Positions 38,063 through 47,855 of a stretch of DNA of 64,000 nt are shown one piece after another. This DNA is from Thiosulfatihalobacter marinus (GTDB lineage: Bacteria > Pseudomonadota > Alphaproteobacteria > Rhodobacterales > Rhodobacteraceae): positions 124,001-188,000 of the forward strand of contig NZ_JAECRZ010000001.1 in assembly GCF_016019955.1 (NCBI RefSeq), written 5' to 3'. Positions within the stretch are counted from its first letter, which is position 1. Each line of letters begins with the position of its first letter. Below the pieces are notes generated by a model. The model had not been told where the DNA came from. It searched no databases and worked only from the letters and a program-made list of their open reading frames with translations. Both the position numbers and the translations under genes were made by a program.

Positions 38063-38128
38063 GATTTTCGCGCCGCATGGCGGCTGGCGCGTGGCCCGGA
38101 AAAGGGCGGCACAAGACAAGATGAGAGG

Positions 38129-38147
38129 CTCCGGATCGGATCCGGGG
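38129..38147. repeat. Hairpin in the nuoJ-nuoK gap
   Basis: CCGGAT-CGG-ATCCGG forms a hairpin, extended by a C-G and a wobble pair outside. It lies in the only long intra-operon spacer (38063-38193). No T-run follows, so it is more likely an mRNA structure than a terminator. Confidence 0.5.
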
Positions 38148-38193
38148 CGCGACGAGAAAAAGAAAGACGAACGGGGCAACCCTGAGGGACGAC

Positions 38194-38499
38194 ATGATTG
38201 GACTTGAACATTATCTGGGCGTGGCCGCGACGTTGTTTGTCATCGGCATTTTCGGCCTCTTCCTGAACCGGAAGAACGTGATCATCCTGCTGATGTCGAT
38301 CGAATTGATACTTCTTTCGGTCAACATCAACCTGGTGGCTTTCTCCAGCTTCCTCGGGGATCTGGTGGGACAGGTCTTTACCCTGTTCGTGCTGACCGTG
38401 GCCGCCGCCGAGGCCGCCATCGGCCTGGCGATCCTGGTTTCGTTCTTCCGTAACCGCGGCACGATCGCGGTGGAAGATGTCAACGTGATGAAAGGCTAA
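38194..38499 (+). CDS. nuoK: NADH-quinone oxidoreductase subunit K
   Basis: 101 residues, three transmembrane helices, MrpC-like membrane subunit of complex I. Conserved acidic residues sit in helix 2 ([20 protein letters not shown]) and helix 3 ([20 protein letters not shown]), both part of the proton path. The ATG follows GAGGGACGAC. NuoL begins seven bases after the stop. Confidence 0.97.
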   Translation: MIGLEHYLGVAATLFVIGIFGLFLNRKNVIILLMSIELILLSVNINLVAFSSFLGDLVGQVFTLFVLTVAAAEAAIGLAILVSFFRNRGTIAVEDVNVMKG

Positions 38500-38505
38500 G
38501 GACAA

Positions 38506-40587
38506 ATGGAAAAGATCATCCTCTTTGCCCCGCTTGTCGGCAGCCTGATTGCAGGGTTCGGCTGGCGGCTGACCGGCGAACGCGCCGCGCAGTGGATCAC
38601 GACCGGCCTGTTGTTCCTGGCCTGCCTGCTGAGCTGGATCGTGTTCCTGAGCCTGGGTAGCGAAACCCAGCAGATCCACATCATGAATTTCATCCAGTCG
38701 GGCACGCTTGATACCGCGTGGTCGATCCGGGTGGACCGGCTGACCGCGATCATGCTGATCGTTGTCACCACGGTGTCCGCGCTGGTGCATCTGTATTCGG
38801 TCGGATACATGGCGCATGACGAGGCCTGGGGCGAGGGCGAGCATTACAAGGCGCGTTTCTTTGCCTACCTGTCATTCTTTACCTTTGCGATGCTGGCACT
38901 TGTAACGGCGGATGACCTGATCCAGATGTTCTTTGGCTGGGAAGGTGTGGGCGTTGCCTCGTATCTGCTTATCGGGTTCTACTACAAGAAACCCTCGGCC
39001 AATGCGGCGGCGATCAAGGCGTTTGTGGTCAACCGGGTGGGCGATTTCGGCTTTGCGCTGGGGATTTTCGGCCTGTTCTATCTGACCGACAGCATCAAGT
39101 TTGACGACATCTTTGCCGCCGCCCCGGCGCTGGCGGACACGCAGCTGGAATTCCTGTGGCGCGAATGGAATGCCGCCAACCTGCTGGCCTTCCTTTTGTT
39201 TGTTGGCGCGATGGGCAAATCGGCACAGCTTTTCCTGCACACATGGTTGCCGGACGCGATGGAAGGCCCGACCCCTGTGTCGGCACTGATCCATGCCGCC
39301 ACCATGGTGACGGCCGGTGTCTTTCTTGTGGCGCGCATGTCGCCGCTGATGGAATACGCGCCCGAGGCGACTGCCTTTATCACCTTCCTTGGCGCCACCA
39401 CGGCCTTTGTGGCCGCGACCATCGGTCTGGTGCAGAACGATATCAAGCGCGTGATCGCCTATTCGACCATGTCCCAGCTGGGGTACATGTTCGTGGCGGC
39501 GGGCGTAGGCGTTTATTCGGTGGCCATGTTCCACCTGCTGACCCATGCTTTCTTTAAGGCGATGCTGTTCCTGGGGGCCGGTTCGGTGATCCACGCGATG
39601 CATCACGAACAGGACATGCGCAACTATGGCGGGCTGCGCAAGAAGATCCCCTATACCTACTGGGCGATGATGATCGGCACGCTGGCCATCACCGGTGTTG
39701 GCATTCCGCTGACGACAATCGGTTTTGCCGGATTCCTGTCCAAGGACGCGATCATCGAAAGCGCCTATGCGGGCACAGATGGCGGATACGCGTTCTGGAT
39801 GCTGGTCATCGCGGCGCTGTTCACCAGCTTCTACAGCTGGCGGCTTATGTTCCTGACCTTCTTCGGAGAGCCGCGCGGCAACAAACATACGCATGACCAT
39901 GCGCATGAAAGCCCCAAAGTCATGCTGATCCCGCTTGGCGTGCTGGCGCTGGGTGCGATTTTCTCGGGGATGATCTGGTACGGGTCGTTCTTTGGCAGCA
40001 CGGAACAGGTCAACAAGTTCTTCGGCATTCCTTATGAAGCTGTCGAGGGAAAAACCGGGCATGGCGAGGGCGATGCCGCTGTCAAGGAAACCAAAAGCGC
40101 CAAGCCGGTGGCCGTTTCGGATCCTGCCCAGGCGCCCAAGGGCGCGATCTTCATGGCCCCGGACAACAAGGTTTTGTCCAAGGCGCACTATGCCCCCAAA
40201 TGGGTCAAGGTCAGCCCCTTCGTGGCCATGGTCATCGGTCTGATTTTCGCGCTGTGGTTCTATGTCTGGAACCCGTCGATGCCGGCAAAGGCAGCCGAGA
40301 GCCAGCGTCCCTTGTACCTGTTCCTGCTGAACAAGTGGTACTTTGATGAAATCTACGACTTCCTTTTTGTGCGCCCGGCAAAAGCACTTGGACGGTTCCT
40401 GTGGAAGCGCGGCGACGGGAATGTCATTGACGGCTCGATCAACAGCGTGGCCATGGGCATTGTTCCCTGGGTCACGCGGCTCGCGGGGCGGGCGCAGTCT
40501 GGTTACATCTTCACTTACGCCTTTGCCATGGTGATTGGCATCGTCGTGCTGATCACATGGATGACGCTCAGCGGAGGAGCGCAATAA
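38506..40587 (+). CDS. nuoL: NADH-quinone oxidoreductase subunit L
   Basis: 693 residues, the distal antiporter-like proton pump with the long lateral helix at its C-terminus. Signatures include [45 protein letters not shown] and the conserved lysine and histidine positions in [24 protein letters not shown] His-rich loop (HTHDHAHES) and a Lys/Ala-rich soluble stretch around residues 515-545 lie before the C-terminal part. The stop overlaps nuoM (TAATG). Confidence 0.97.
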   Translation: MEKIILFAPLVGSLIAGFGWRLTGERAAQWITTGLLFLACLLSWIVFLSLGSETQQIHIMNFIQSGTLDTAWSIRVDRLTAIMLIVVTTVSALVHLYSVGYMAHDEAWGEGEHYKARFFAYLSFFTFAMLALVTADDLIQMFFGWEGVGVASYLLIGFYYKKPSANAAAIKAFVVNRVGDFGFALGIFGLFYLTDSIKFDDIFAAAPALADTQLEFLWREWNAANLLAFLLFVGAMGKSAQLFLHTWLPDAMEGPTPVSALIHAATMVTAGVFLVARMSPLMEYAPEATAFITFLGATTAFVAATIGLVQNDIKRVIAYSTMSQLGYMFVAAGVGVYSVAMFHLLTHAFFKAMLFLGAGSVIHAMHHEQDMRNYGGLRKKIPYTYWAMMIGTLAITGVGIPLTTIGFAGFLSKDAIIESAYAGTDGGYAFWMLVIAALFTSFYSWRLMFLTFFGEPRGNKHTHDHAHESPKVMLIPLGVLALGAIFSGMIWYGSFFGSTEQVNKFFGIPYEAVEGKTGHGEGDAAVKETKSAKPVAVSDPAQAPKGAIFMAPDNKVLSKAHYAPKWVKVSPFVAMVIGLIFALWFYVWNPSMPAKAAESQRPLYLFLLNKWYFDEIYDFLFVRPAKALGRFLWKRGDGNVIDGSINSVAMGIVPWVTRLAGRAQSGYIFTYAFAMVIGIVVLITWMTLSGGAQ

Positions 40588-42131
40588 TGAACGACAGCCT
40601 GCTCTCTCTCGTCACCTTCATTCCCGCGCTGGCGGCGGCGATCCTCGCCATCTTCCTGCGCGGCGAAGAGGCCGCGGCGCAGCGTAATGCCAAATGGGTC
40701 GCCCTGGTGGCCACGGTGATCACTTTTCTGGTGTCGCTATTCGTTCTGGCCGGGTTCGATCCGCAAAACACCGATTTCCAGTTTGTCGAGGAACGCGACT
40801 GGCTGCTGGGCCTGAAATACAAGCTGGGCGTGGACGGTATCTCGGTGCTGTTCGTCATGCTGACCACGTTCATGATGCCGCTGGTGATCTGGGCGTCCTG
40901 GGGTGTGGAGCGGCGCGTCAAGGAATACATGATCGCCTTCCTGTTGCTGGAAACGCTGATGCTGGGCGTGTTCATGGCGCTGGATCTGGTGCTGTTCTAC
41001 CTGTTCTTCGAAGCGGGTCTGATCCCGATGTTCCTGATTATCGGGATCTGGGGCGGAAAAGATCGCATTTACGCCAGCTTCAAGTTCTTCCTGTATACTT
41101 TCCTTGGGTCGGTGCTGATGCTGGTGGCGCTGGTCGGAATGTTCGTGGATGCGGGCACGACTGACATTCCGACACTGATGAACCACACCTTTGCATCGGA
41201 AACGATTTCGGTGCTGGGCATTCAGGTGATTGGCGGTCTTCAAACGCTGATGTTCCTTGCCTTCTTTGCCAGCTTTGCGGTGAAATTGCCGATGTGGCCG
41301 GTGCATACCTGGTTGCCGGATGCGCATGTTCAGGCGCCCACGGCCGGGTCGGTGGTGCTGGCGGCGATCCTGTTGAAGATGGGCGGCTATGGCTTCCTGC
41401 GCTTCAGCCTGCCGATGTTTCCGATCGGTTCCGAACTTATGACGCCGCTGGTGTTCTGGCTGTCGGCCATCGCGATCGTCTATACCTCGCTGGTCGCGCT
41501 GGTTCAGGAAGACATGAAAAAGCTGATCGCCTATTCGTCCGTGGCCCATATGGGGTATGTGACAATCGGGATCTTCGCGGCGAACCAACAAGGCATTGAC
41601 GGCGCCATTTTCCAGATGCTGAGCCACGGCTTCATCTCGGGCGCGCTGTTCATGTGTGTGGGCGTGATCTATGACCGGATGCACACCCGCGAGATCGATG
41701 CCTATGGTGGCCTTGTGAACCGGATGCCGGCCTATGCGCTGATCTTCATGTTCTTCACCATGGCCAATGTCGGCCTGCCTGGTACATCTGGATTTGTCGG
41801 CGAGTTCCTGACCCTGGTGGGGATTTTCCAGGTCAATACCTGGGTGGCGCTGGTGGCAACTTCGGGCGTCATTTTCTCGGCGGGCTACGCATTGTGGCTT
41901 TATCGCCGTGTGGTTCTGGGCGACCTGATCAAGGAAAGCCTGAAGACGATCCAGGACATGACCGCGCGCGAGAAATGGATTTTCGCGCCGCTGGTGGCCA
42001 TGACCCTGTTGCTGGGGGTGTATCCGGCCCTGGTAACGGACATCATCGGCCCATCGGTCGAGAATCTGATTTCCAACTATGAAACCGCTCTGGCCAATGC
42101 CCCCTCGGGCAACCAGATGACATCGCACTAG
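40587..42131 (+). CDS. nuoM: NADH-quinone oxidoreductase subunit M
   Basis: 514 residues, antiporter-like proton-pumping subunit with about 14 helices. Signatures are [21 protein letters not shown], with the conserved Glu of the proton path, and [23 protein letters not shown]. The ATG at 40587 overlaps the nuoL stop; a GGAGGAGC site precedes it. NuoN follows after 14 bases. Confidence 0.97.
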   Translation: MNDSLLSLVTFIPALAAAILAIFLRGEEAAAQRNAKWVALVATVITFLVSLFVLAGFDPQNTDFQFVEERDWLLGLKYKLGVDGISVLFVMLTTFMMPLVIWASWGVERRVKEYMIAFLLLETLMLGVFMALDLVLFYLFFEAGLIPMFLIIGIWGGKDRIYASFKFFLYTFLGSVLMLVALVGMFVDAGTTDIPTLMNHTFASETISVLGIQVIGGLQTLMFLAFFASFAVKLPMWPVHTWLPDAHVQAPTAGSVVLAAILLKMGGYGFLRFSLPMFPIGSELMTPLVFWLSAIAIVYTSLVALVQEDMKKLIAYSSVAHMGYVTIGIFAANQQGIDGAIFQMLSHGFISGALFMCVGVIYDRMHTREIDAYGGLVNRMPAYALIFMFFTMANVGLPGTSGFVGEFLTLVGIFQVNTWVALVATSGVIFSAGYALWLYRRVVLGDLIKESLKTIQDMTAREKWIFAPLVAMTLLLGVYPALVTDIIGPSVENLISNYETALANAPSGNQMTSH

Positions 42132-42145
42132 GGAGAGCTTGAGAC

Positions 42146-43585
42146 ATGATCCAGGCTGATCTGAATATCATCCTGCCCGAGATCCTGCTGTCGGTCTACG
42201 CGATGGTCGCGCTGATCGGGGCGGTTTACGGCGGCAAAGACAAGCTGGCGCCGATGCTGACCTGGCTGACGGCCATTGTTTTCGTCCTTTTGGGCGCGTG
42301 GATCGGCATGACGGGGGCGGGCGAAAACCTGGCCTTTGACGGCATGTTCCAGGATGACGGGTTCTCGCGCTTTGCCAAGGTCACGATCCTGTTCTCGGCG
42401 GCTGCCGTCCTGATCATGGGGCAGGACTACATGAGCCGCCGCGGCATGTTGCGGTTTGAATATCCGGTCCTGATCGCCCTGTCGGCGGTTGGCATGATGA
42501 TGATGGTTTCCGCTGGCGACCTGATGGCGCTGTATATGGGGCTGGAGCTGCAATCCCTGGCACTTTATGTTGTGGCGTCGCTGCGCCGCGACAGCGTGAA
42601 ATCGACCGAAGCGGGCATGAAGTACTTTGTACTGGGCGCGCTGAGTTCGGGTCTGCTGTTGTATGGTGCATCGCTGGTTTATGGCTTTGCCGGCACCACG
42701 AATTTTGCCGGGATTATCGAAGCGGCGGGCGAAGGCCATATTCCGCTGGGCCTGTTGTTCGGTCTGACCTTCGTGACTGCCGGGCTGGCCTTCAAGGTAT
42801 CGGCCGTGCCGTTCCACATGTGGACGCCTGACGTGTACGAGGGCGCGCCCACGCCGATCACCGCCTTTTTCGCCACAGCGCCCAAGGTTGCGGCCATGGG
42901 TTTGCTGGCGCGGGTGCTGCATGACGCCTTTGGTGGCGCCGTTGGCGACTGGCAGCAGATCGTCGCGCTGTTGTCGGTGCTGAGCATGTTCCTGGGGGCT
43001 GTTGCGGCGATCGGTCAGCGCAATATCAAGCGCCTGATGGCCTATTCGTCGATCGCGCATATGGGATATGCGCTGATGGGGTTGGCGGCGGGCACGGCCT
43101 TTGGCGTGCAGGCGATGCTGATCTATATGGTGATCTACGTCACGATGAATGTGGGCACCTTTGCCTTTATCCTGTCGATGGAGCGTGACGGACAGCCGGT
43201 GACGGATATTACGTCGCTGAACATGTATGCCAGGCGCGAGCCGGGCCGCGCTTTGGCGATGCTGATCCTGTTGTTCTCGCTGGCCGGCGTTCCGCCGCTG
43301 GTGGGATTCTTCGGCAAGTTCTACGTGCTGCGTGCGGCTTATGAAGCCGGGTTGGCATGGCTGGCGGTGCTGGGTGTGGTCGCGTCGGTGGTTGGCGCAT
43401 TTTATTATCTGCGCATCGTCTTTTACATGTATTTTGGCGAAGAGGGCGAGGCGCTGGATAAGGGCCGCTCTGTGGTGCAGTACGTGTTCCTGATGGCATC
43501 GGCCGCGGCGATGCTGCTGGGCGTGGTGAATCTGTTTGGCATTGAAACTGTCGCGCAGGCCGCGTCGCTGGCCCTGGTCAACTGA
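42146..43585 (+). CDS. nuoN: NADH-quinone oxidoreductase subunit N
   Basis: 479 residues, third antiporter-like proton-pumping subunit. Signatures are [22 protein letters not shown] and [31 protein letters not shown], with the lysine and acidic residues of the proton path. It is the last nuo gene and is followed by a strong intrinsic terminator at 43618. Confidence 0.97.
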   Translation: MIQADLNIILPEILLSVYAMVALIGAVYGGKDKLAPMLTWLTAIVFVLLGAWIGMTGAGENLAFDGMFQDDGFSRFAKVTILFSAAAVLIMGQDYMSRRGMLRFEYPVLIALSAVGMMMMVSAGDLMALYMGLELQSLALYVVASLRRDSVKSTEAGMKYFVLGALSSGLLLYGASLVYGFAGTTNFAGIIEAAGEGHIPLGLLFGLTFVTAGLAFKVSAVPFHMWTPDVYEGAPTPITAFFATAPKVAAMGLLARVLHDAFGGAVGDWQQIVALLSVLSMFLGAVAAIGQRNIKRLMAYSSIAHMGYALMGLAAGTAFGVQAMLIYMVIYVTMNVGTFAFILSMERDGQPVTDITSLNMYARREPGRALAMLILLFSLAGVPPLVGFFGKFYVLRAAYEAGLAWLAVLGVVASVVGAFYYLRIVFYMYFGEEGEALDKGRSVVQYVFLMASAAAMLLGVVNLFGIETVAQAASLALVN

Positions 43586-43617
43586 GCCGGTTTGCCGGAA
43601 GTTTCGGTTGTTTGAAG

Positions 43618-43649
43618 GTGACGCGCCCGGGGGGCGCGTCGCTTTTTTT
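43618..43649 (+). terminator. Intrinsic terminator of the nuo operon
   Basis: GACGCGCC and GGCGCGTC pair around a CGGGG loop, extended by a wobble and a G-C pair, followed by seven T residues. It lies 33 bases after the nuoN stop and should end most nuo transcription before birA. Confidence 0.9.
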
Positions 43650-43660
43650 GAATTGATGCC

Positions 43661-43690
43661 TCCGGCGGGAGTATTTTTGGCAAAATGAAG
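43661..43690 (+). repeat. Dispersed intergenic repeat, copy B (supplies the birA start codon)
   Basis: The core GGAGTATTT, TT, GGCAAAATGAAG is the same as copies at 22098 and 63390 apart from the two middle bases. Here the ATGAAG is the only conventional start codon for birA, since an in-frame TGA lies at 43649 with no ATG, GTG or TTG between. Confidence 0.85.
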
Positions 43691-44443
43691 GCGAGGGACT
43701 GGCCAGAGGGCTATGGACGGCGGGTGTTGGCCGAGGTGGACAGTACCAATGCCGAAGCCATGCGGATTGCCGATGGTCTGTCCGGGCCGGAGTGGATTTT
43801 GGGATTGCGTCAGACCAGGGGTCGCGGGCGCCGGGGCAGGGCCTGGGCCGATCCGGCGGGCAATTTCTCTGCAACGCTGGTTCTGCGCCCTGGCGAGAGC
43901 CCGGACCAGGTGGCGCTGCGCAGCTTTGTTGCGGCACTGGCGCTTTATGATGCAATTGCCGAAGCGATCGGGCGCACGGATTGCATTGCGCTAAAGTGGC
44001 CGAATGACGTTTTGCTGAATGGCGGCAAGGTGGCGGGCATATTGCTGGAAAGCGCCGGGATGGCCGGGGGCAGGGTTCGCCATCTGGCGATTGGGATCGG
44101 GGTCAATTTGCGCAGCGCGCCGGCGGGGCGTGATGTTGAGACACGCGCCTTGCGCCCGGTGGCATTGCTTTCGGAGATGGGAATTGAGCAGACACCAGAG
44201 GCTTTTCTGGACCTATTGGCCTTGGCCTATGCGCGCCGGGAGGCCAGTTTCGTCACCTATGGGTTTGCCCCAATCCGCGCGGCCTGGCTGGAGCGGGCGG
44301 CGCGACTGGGCGAGGTGATCACGGCGCGTATGGCGCGGGACGAAATCGCGGGCGTCTTTGAAACGGTGGACTTGAACGGCAATCTGGTGTTGAACACCGC
44401 GAAGGGCCGTGTCGCCATTCCGGCGGCGGATGTCTTTTTCTGA
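43685..44443 (+). CDS. birA: Biotin--[acetyl-CoA-carboxylase] ligase
   Basis: 252 residues, without the N-terminal DNA-binding domain, so it is a monofunctional ligase. It activates biotin with ATP and attaches it to biotin carboxyl carrier domains such as that of MccA. Signatures are EVDSTNAEAMR, RGRRGRAWADPAGNF (biotinyl-AMP loop) and LKWPNDVLLNGGKVAGILLE. The start ATG lies inside the dispersed repeat and has GGGAG 13 bases upstream, unusually far. It follows nuoN and precedes coaX, a linkage common in this group. Confidence 0.93.
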   Translation: MKARDWPEGYGRRVLAEVDSTNAEAMRIADGLSGPEWILGLRQTRGRGRRGRAWADPAGNFSATLVLRPGESPDQVALRSFVAALALYDAIAEAIGRTDCIALKWPNDVLLNGGKVAGILLESAGMAGGRVRHLAIGIGVNLRSAPAGRDVETRALRPVALLSEMGIEQTPEAFLDLLALAYARREASFVTYGFAPIRAAWLERAARLGEVITARMARDEIAGVFETVDLNGNLVLNTAKGRVAIPAADVFF

Positions 44444-44466
44444 GGCTGAGACAAGGAAACGCGCCT

Positions 44467-45243
44467 ATGCTTCTGGCGATTGATTGCGGCAACACCAACA
44501 CGGTGTTTTCGATCTGGGATGGTGAAAAATTCCTGTGCACCTTGCGCACGTCTACCCATCACGCGCGCACGGCTGACGCGTATTTCACCTGGTTTTCGAC
44601 GTTGATCAAGCATTACGAGATCGATCTGGACATCTCTGAAGTGATCATCAGTTCGACCGTGCCGCGGGTGGTGTTCAACCTGCGTGTCTTTGCCGACCGG
44701 TTTTTCAATTGCCGTCCGCTGGTTGTTGGCAAACCGGAATGTCGCCTGCCTGTGGAGGCGCGGGTGGATGAGGGAACGATTGTGGGGCCGGACCGGCTTG
44801 TGAACACGGCCGGGGCGTTTGACCGTCATGGCGGGGATCTGATTGTGGTGGATTTTGGAACCGCGACCACGTTTGACGTTGTGGCCAGCGACGGGGCCTA
44901 TATTGGCGGGGTGATCGCGCCGGGTGTGAACCTGAGCCTGGAGGCGCTGCACAATGCCGCCGCCGCGCTGCCGCATGTGGATATCGCCAAGCCCCTGGCG
45001 GTGATCGGCACCAATACCGTGGCCTGCATCCAATCCGGGGTGTTCTGGGGCTATGTCGGGCTGGTGCGTGAAATCTGTGACCGGATCAAGGCCGAGCGCG
45101 ACAGGCCCATGCAAGTGATCGCGACAGGCGGGCTGGCGCCGTTGTTCCAGCAATCGGTCGATCTGTTCGACTGTTTCGAAGAAGACCTGACAATGCACGG
45201 CCTGACCGTGATTCACAAATACAACAAGGATACCGCCGCGTGA
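44467..45243 (+). CDS. coaX: Type III pantothenate kinase
   Basis: 258 residues. CoaX phosphorylates pantothenate at the first step of CoA synthesis, using an ASKHA fold that is not feedback-inhibited by CoA. Motifs are LLAIDCGNTNTVFSIWDG (phosphate 1), GPDRLVNTAGA (pantothenate site) and VVDFGTATTFDVV (phosphate 2/adenosine). AAGGAAA precedes the ATG. It overlaps the rnj start by four bases. Confidence 0.95.
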   Translation: MLLAIDCGNTNTVFSIWDGEKFLCTLRTSTHHARTADAYFTWFSTLIKHYEIDLDISEVIISSTVPRVVFNLRVFADRFFNCRPLVVGKPECRLPVEARVDEGTIVGPDRLVNTAGAFDRHGGDLIVVDFGTATTFDVVASDGAYIGGVIAPGVNLSLEALHNAAAALPHVDIAKPLAVIGTNTVACIQSGVFWGYVGLVREICDRIKAERDRPMQVIATGGLAPLFQQSVDLFDCFEEDLTMHGLTVIHKYNKDTAA

Positions 45244-46907
45244 GCGATAATCGACTGATTTACCTGCCCCTGGGTGGGGCGGGCGAGATAGGTATGAATG
45301 CCTATGTTTATGGCTATGGCCCCGAAGGGAAGGAACGGCTGATCCTTGTTGATCTGGGCGTGGCGTTTTCCGACATGGATACCAGCCCCGGCGTGGACCT
45401 GATCTTTGCCGATATTACCTGGCTGGCCGAAAACAAGGACCGGCTGGAGGCTGTGTTCATCACCCATGCGCATGAGGATCATGTCGGCGCCATCGGGCAT
45501 TACTGGGATCGTCTGGGCGTGCCGGTTTATGCGCGCGCCTTTACTGCGCATCTGGCGCGGTTCAAGATGGCCGACCGGGGCCAGCCCGAAGAGGCGGTGC
45601 GGACGGTGTCGGCCTGGCCCGAGACAACCAGCGCCGGGCCGTTTACCGTTGGGTTCCTTCCGATCAGCCATTCCATTCCCGAAAGCGCGGCATTGGTGAT
45701 CGACAGTCCGGCAGGACGGGTGATCCATTCGGGCGATTTCAAGCTGGATGAAACCCCGGTGGTGGGCGAGGCATTTGACGCCGATCTGTGGGCCGATGTG
45801 GCGAAACCGGGCGTAAAGGCGCTGATCTGCGATTCGACCAACGTGTTTTCGGAACATGCCGGCCGTTCCGAGGCCAGCGTGGGCCCGGAAATCGAAACGC
45901 TGGTGGCGAACGCGCCGCAAATGGTGGTGGCCACGACTTTTGCCTCGAACGTGGCGCGGGTAAAAACCCTGGCCGAGGCCGGACAACGCGCCGGGCGCTC
46001 TGTCTGCCTGATGGGGCGGGCGATGCGGCGCATGATCGAAGCGTCGATCACCACCGGTGTGCTGGCGGATTTTCCCAAGGTGATCAGCCCCGAGGAGGCG
46101 GCGCAGATTCCGCGTGAAAGCCTGATGCTGATCGTGACCGGCAGCCAGGGCGAACGGCGCGCGGCCAGCGCCCAGCTGGCGCGTGGGAAATACAACGGCA
46201 TCACCCTGAAAGAAGGTGATCTGTTCCTGTTTTCCTCCAAGACCATTCCGGGCAACGAGCGCGGTGTGATCCGCGTGGTCAACCAGTTTTCGGAAATGGG
46301 GGTTGACGTGGTGGATGACAGTTCGGGGCGCTACCACGTTTCGGGCCATGCCAACCGGCCTGATCTCAAGCGGCTGCATGACATTGTGGACCCGGAAATG
46401 GTGATCCCCAATCACGGTGAACACCGGCATTTGCGCGAACATGCCAAGCTGGCCGCCGAGGGTGGGCGCGGGTCTATCGTGGCGGTGAACGGCACCATGC
46501 TGGACCTCAGCGGGGCGGCGCCCTCTATTGCCGGCTATGTCGAAACCGGGCGGACCTATCTGGACGGATCGGTGCAGATCGGGGCGCTTGACGGTATCGT
46601 GCGGGATCGCATCCGGGTGGCGCTGAACGGGCATATTACCGTTTCGGTGATCCTGGACGAGGACGACGAACCGCTGGGCGAAGCCTGGGTGGAGCTGAAG
46701 GGCCTGCCGGAACTGGGCCGGTCGGACGCTCCGCTTGTGGATGTTCTGGAAGAAGACCTGAGTCAGTTTCTGGGGCGTGCGGGGGCTAAAACTCTGGCCG
46801 ATGACGACAAGCTGGGGGGCGAGTTGCGGCGCATTGCGCGCAACGGGTGTCAGGCAGAGATCGGCAAGAAACCTGAAACCACGGTGATTATCAGCCGGTT
46901 GAGCTGA
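45240..46907 (+). CDS. rnj: Ribonuclease J
   Basis: 555 residues, starting at a GTG that overlaps the coaX stop. RNase J is a metallo-beta-lactamase/beta-CASP nuclease with 5'-3' exo- and endonuclease action in rRNA maturation and mRNA decay. The metal site is THAHEDHVG with His76, His78, Asp80 and His81. The beta-CASP part has VTGSQGERRAASAQLARG and the C-terminal HVSGHANRPDL and IPNHGEHRHLREHA motifs. Coupled translation with coaX is likely. Confidence 0.95.
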   Translation: MSDNRLIYLPLGGAGEIGMNAYVYGYGPEGKERLILVDLGVAFSDMDTSPGVDLIFADITWLAENKDRLEAVFITHAHEDHVGAIGHYWDRLGVPVYARAFTAHLARFKMADRGQPEEAVRTVSAWPETTSAGPFTVGFLPISHSIPESAALVIDSPAGRVIHSGDFKLDETPVVGEAFDADLWADVAKPGVKALICDSTNVFSEHAGRSEASVGPEIETLVANAPQMVVATTFASNVARVKTLAEAGQRAGRSVCLMGRAMRRMIEASITTGVLADFPKVISPEEAAQIPRESLMLIVTGSQGERRAASAQLARGKYNGITLKEGDLFLFSSKTIPGNERGVIRVVNQFSEMGVDVVDDSSGRYHVSGHANRPDLKRLHDIVDPEMVIPNHGEHRHLREHAKLAAEGGRGSIVAVNGTMLDLSGAAPSIAGYVETGRTYLDGSVQIGALDGIVRDRIRVALNGHITVSVILDEDDEPLGEAWVELKGLPELGRSDAPLVDVLEEDLSQFLGRAGAKTLADDDKLGGELRRIARNGCQAEIGKKPETTVIISRLS

Positions 46908-47002
46908 GCGGCGGCCTGTTACCGACGCGCAAACGGCGAAAACGGAACAGATTGGGGCAGGGTGGGGCGGTTTCCTTTGGATATGTTCCCGGGGAGATCA
47001 AC

Positions 47003-47851
47003 ATGCCCTATTCTGCCGCCGATCTGATCGATTATGACCGCTACCCGATCCATCGGGAAGGCGCTGCGCGGTCTGCGCTGTTAGAGGATGTGCGTGCGTC
47101 CCTGGCGCAGGATGGATGCGCGGTTCTCAAGGGGTTTTTGACGCCGCTCGGTGTGCGCGCCATTGCGGCAGAGGCCGATGGCGTTGCAGGGCGGGGGCAT
47201 CGCAGCTTTAACCGCACCAACCCCTATTTTACCACCGACGATCCCTCGCTTCCGGCGGATCATCCGCGGCGGCGCTTCTTTGAGCGTTCGAACTGCTTCA
47301 TTGCAGCGGACAATTTTGCCAAACACGGGCCGCTGCGTATTGTGCATGACAGTTCCGGCTTTGACCGGTTCATTCAGGCGTGCTTGCAAGAACCTGACGG
47401 CAGGTTCTTTCGCTATGCCGATCCGCTGGCCGATGTGATCGTGAACATGGCGACCGAAGGAAATGGGTTTCCATGGCATTTTGACACCAATAATTTCACC
47501 GTCACACTCGCAATTCAAAACGCGCAAGAGGGCGGTGCGTTTGAATATGCCCCCAATATCCGATCGGACAGTGAGAATTTCGAAGAAGTGTCGCGCGTGC
47601 TTGAAGACCGCTCGGACCGGGTGACGGTGTTACATCTGGAGCCGGGCGACCTGCAATTGTTCAAGGGGCGCTATTCGCTGCACCGGGTTGCGCCATTACG
47701 GGGGGCAACACCACGCTATGTTGCGATCTTTTCCTATGTCGAACAGCCCGACATGGTGGGGTCGCCCGAACGCACACGGCAGCTTTATGGCCGTGTTCTG
47801 CCCGTTCATCTGGAACGGGCAGGTTTGAGGGGGGACAGGCTGATCGACTAG
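47003..47851 (+). CDS. Fe(II)/2-oxoglutarate oxygenase-like protein (ArpA-like)
   Basis: 282 residues from the ATG at 47003 with GGGGAG upstream. A double-stranded beta-helix oxygenase core is suggested by the facial triad His159 and Asp161 in FPWHFDTNN and His227 in SLHRV. Arg238 (TPRYVAIFSYVEQPDM) is placed to bind 2-oxoglutarate. The N-terminal region DGCAVLKGFLTPLGVRAI is typical of such hydroxylases. It resembles proteins often labelled ArpA-like, with unknown substrate. It follows rnj by 95 bases and runs head-on into the helicase gene, 4 bases apart. Confidence 0.72.
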   Translation: MPYSAADLIDYDRYPIHREGAARSALLEDVRASLAQDGCAVLKGFLTPLGVRAIAAEADGVAGRGHRSFNRTNPYFTTDDPSLPADHPRRRFFERSNCFIAADNFAKHGPLRIVHDSSGFDRFIQACLQEPDGRFFRYADPLADVIVNMATEGNGFPWHFDTNNFTVTLAIQNAQEGGAFEYAPNIRSDSENFEEVSRVLEDRSDRVTVLHLEPGDLQLFKGRYSLHRVAPLRGATPRYVAIFSYVEQPDMVGSPERTRQLYGRVLPVHLERAGLRGDRLID

Positions 47852-47855
47852 GGGG

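Noticed and set aside
38121-38207. 28-codon frame in the nuoJ-nuoK gap (charged peptide ending HDWT)
   Set aside because: No convincing ribosome site, out of frame with nuoK and overlapping it, no recognisable family; kept only as part of the spacer observation.
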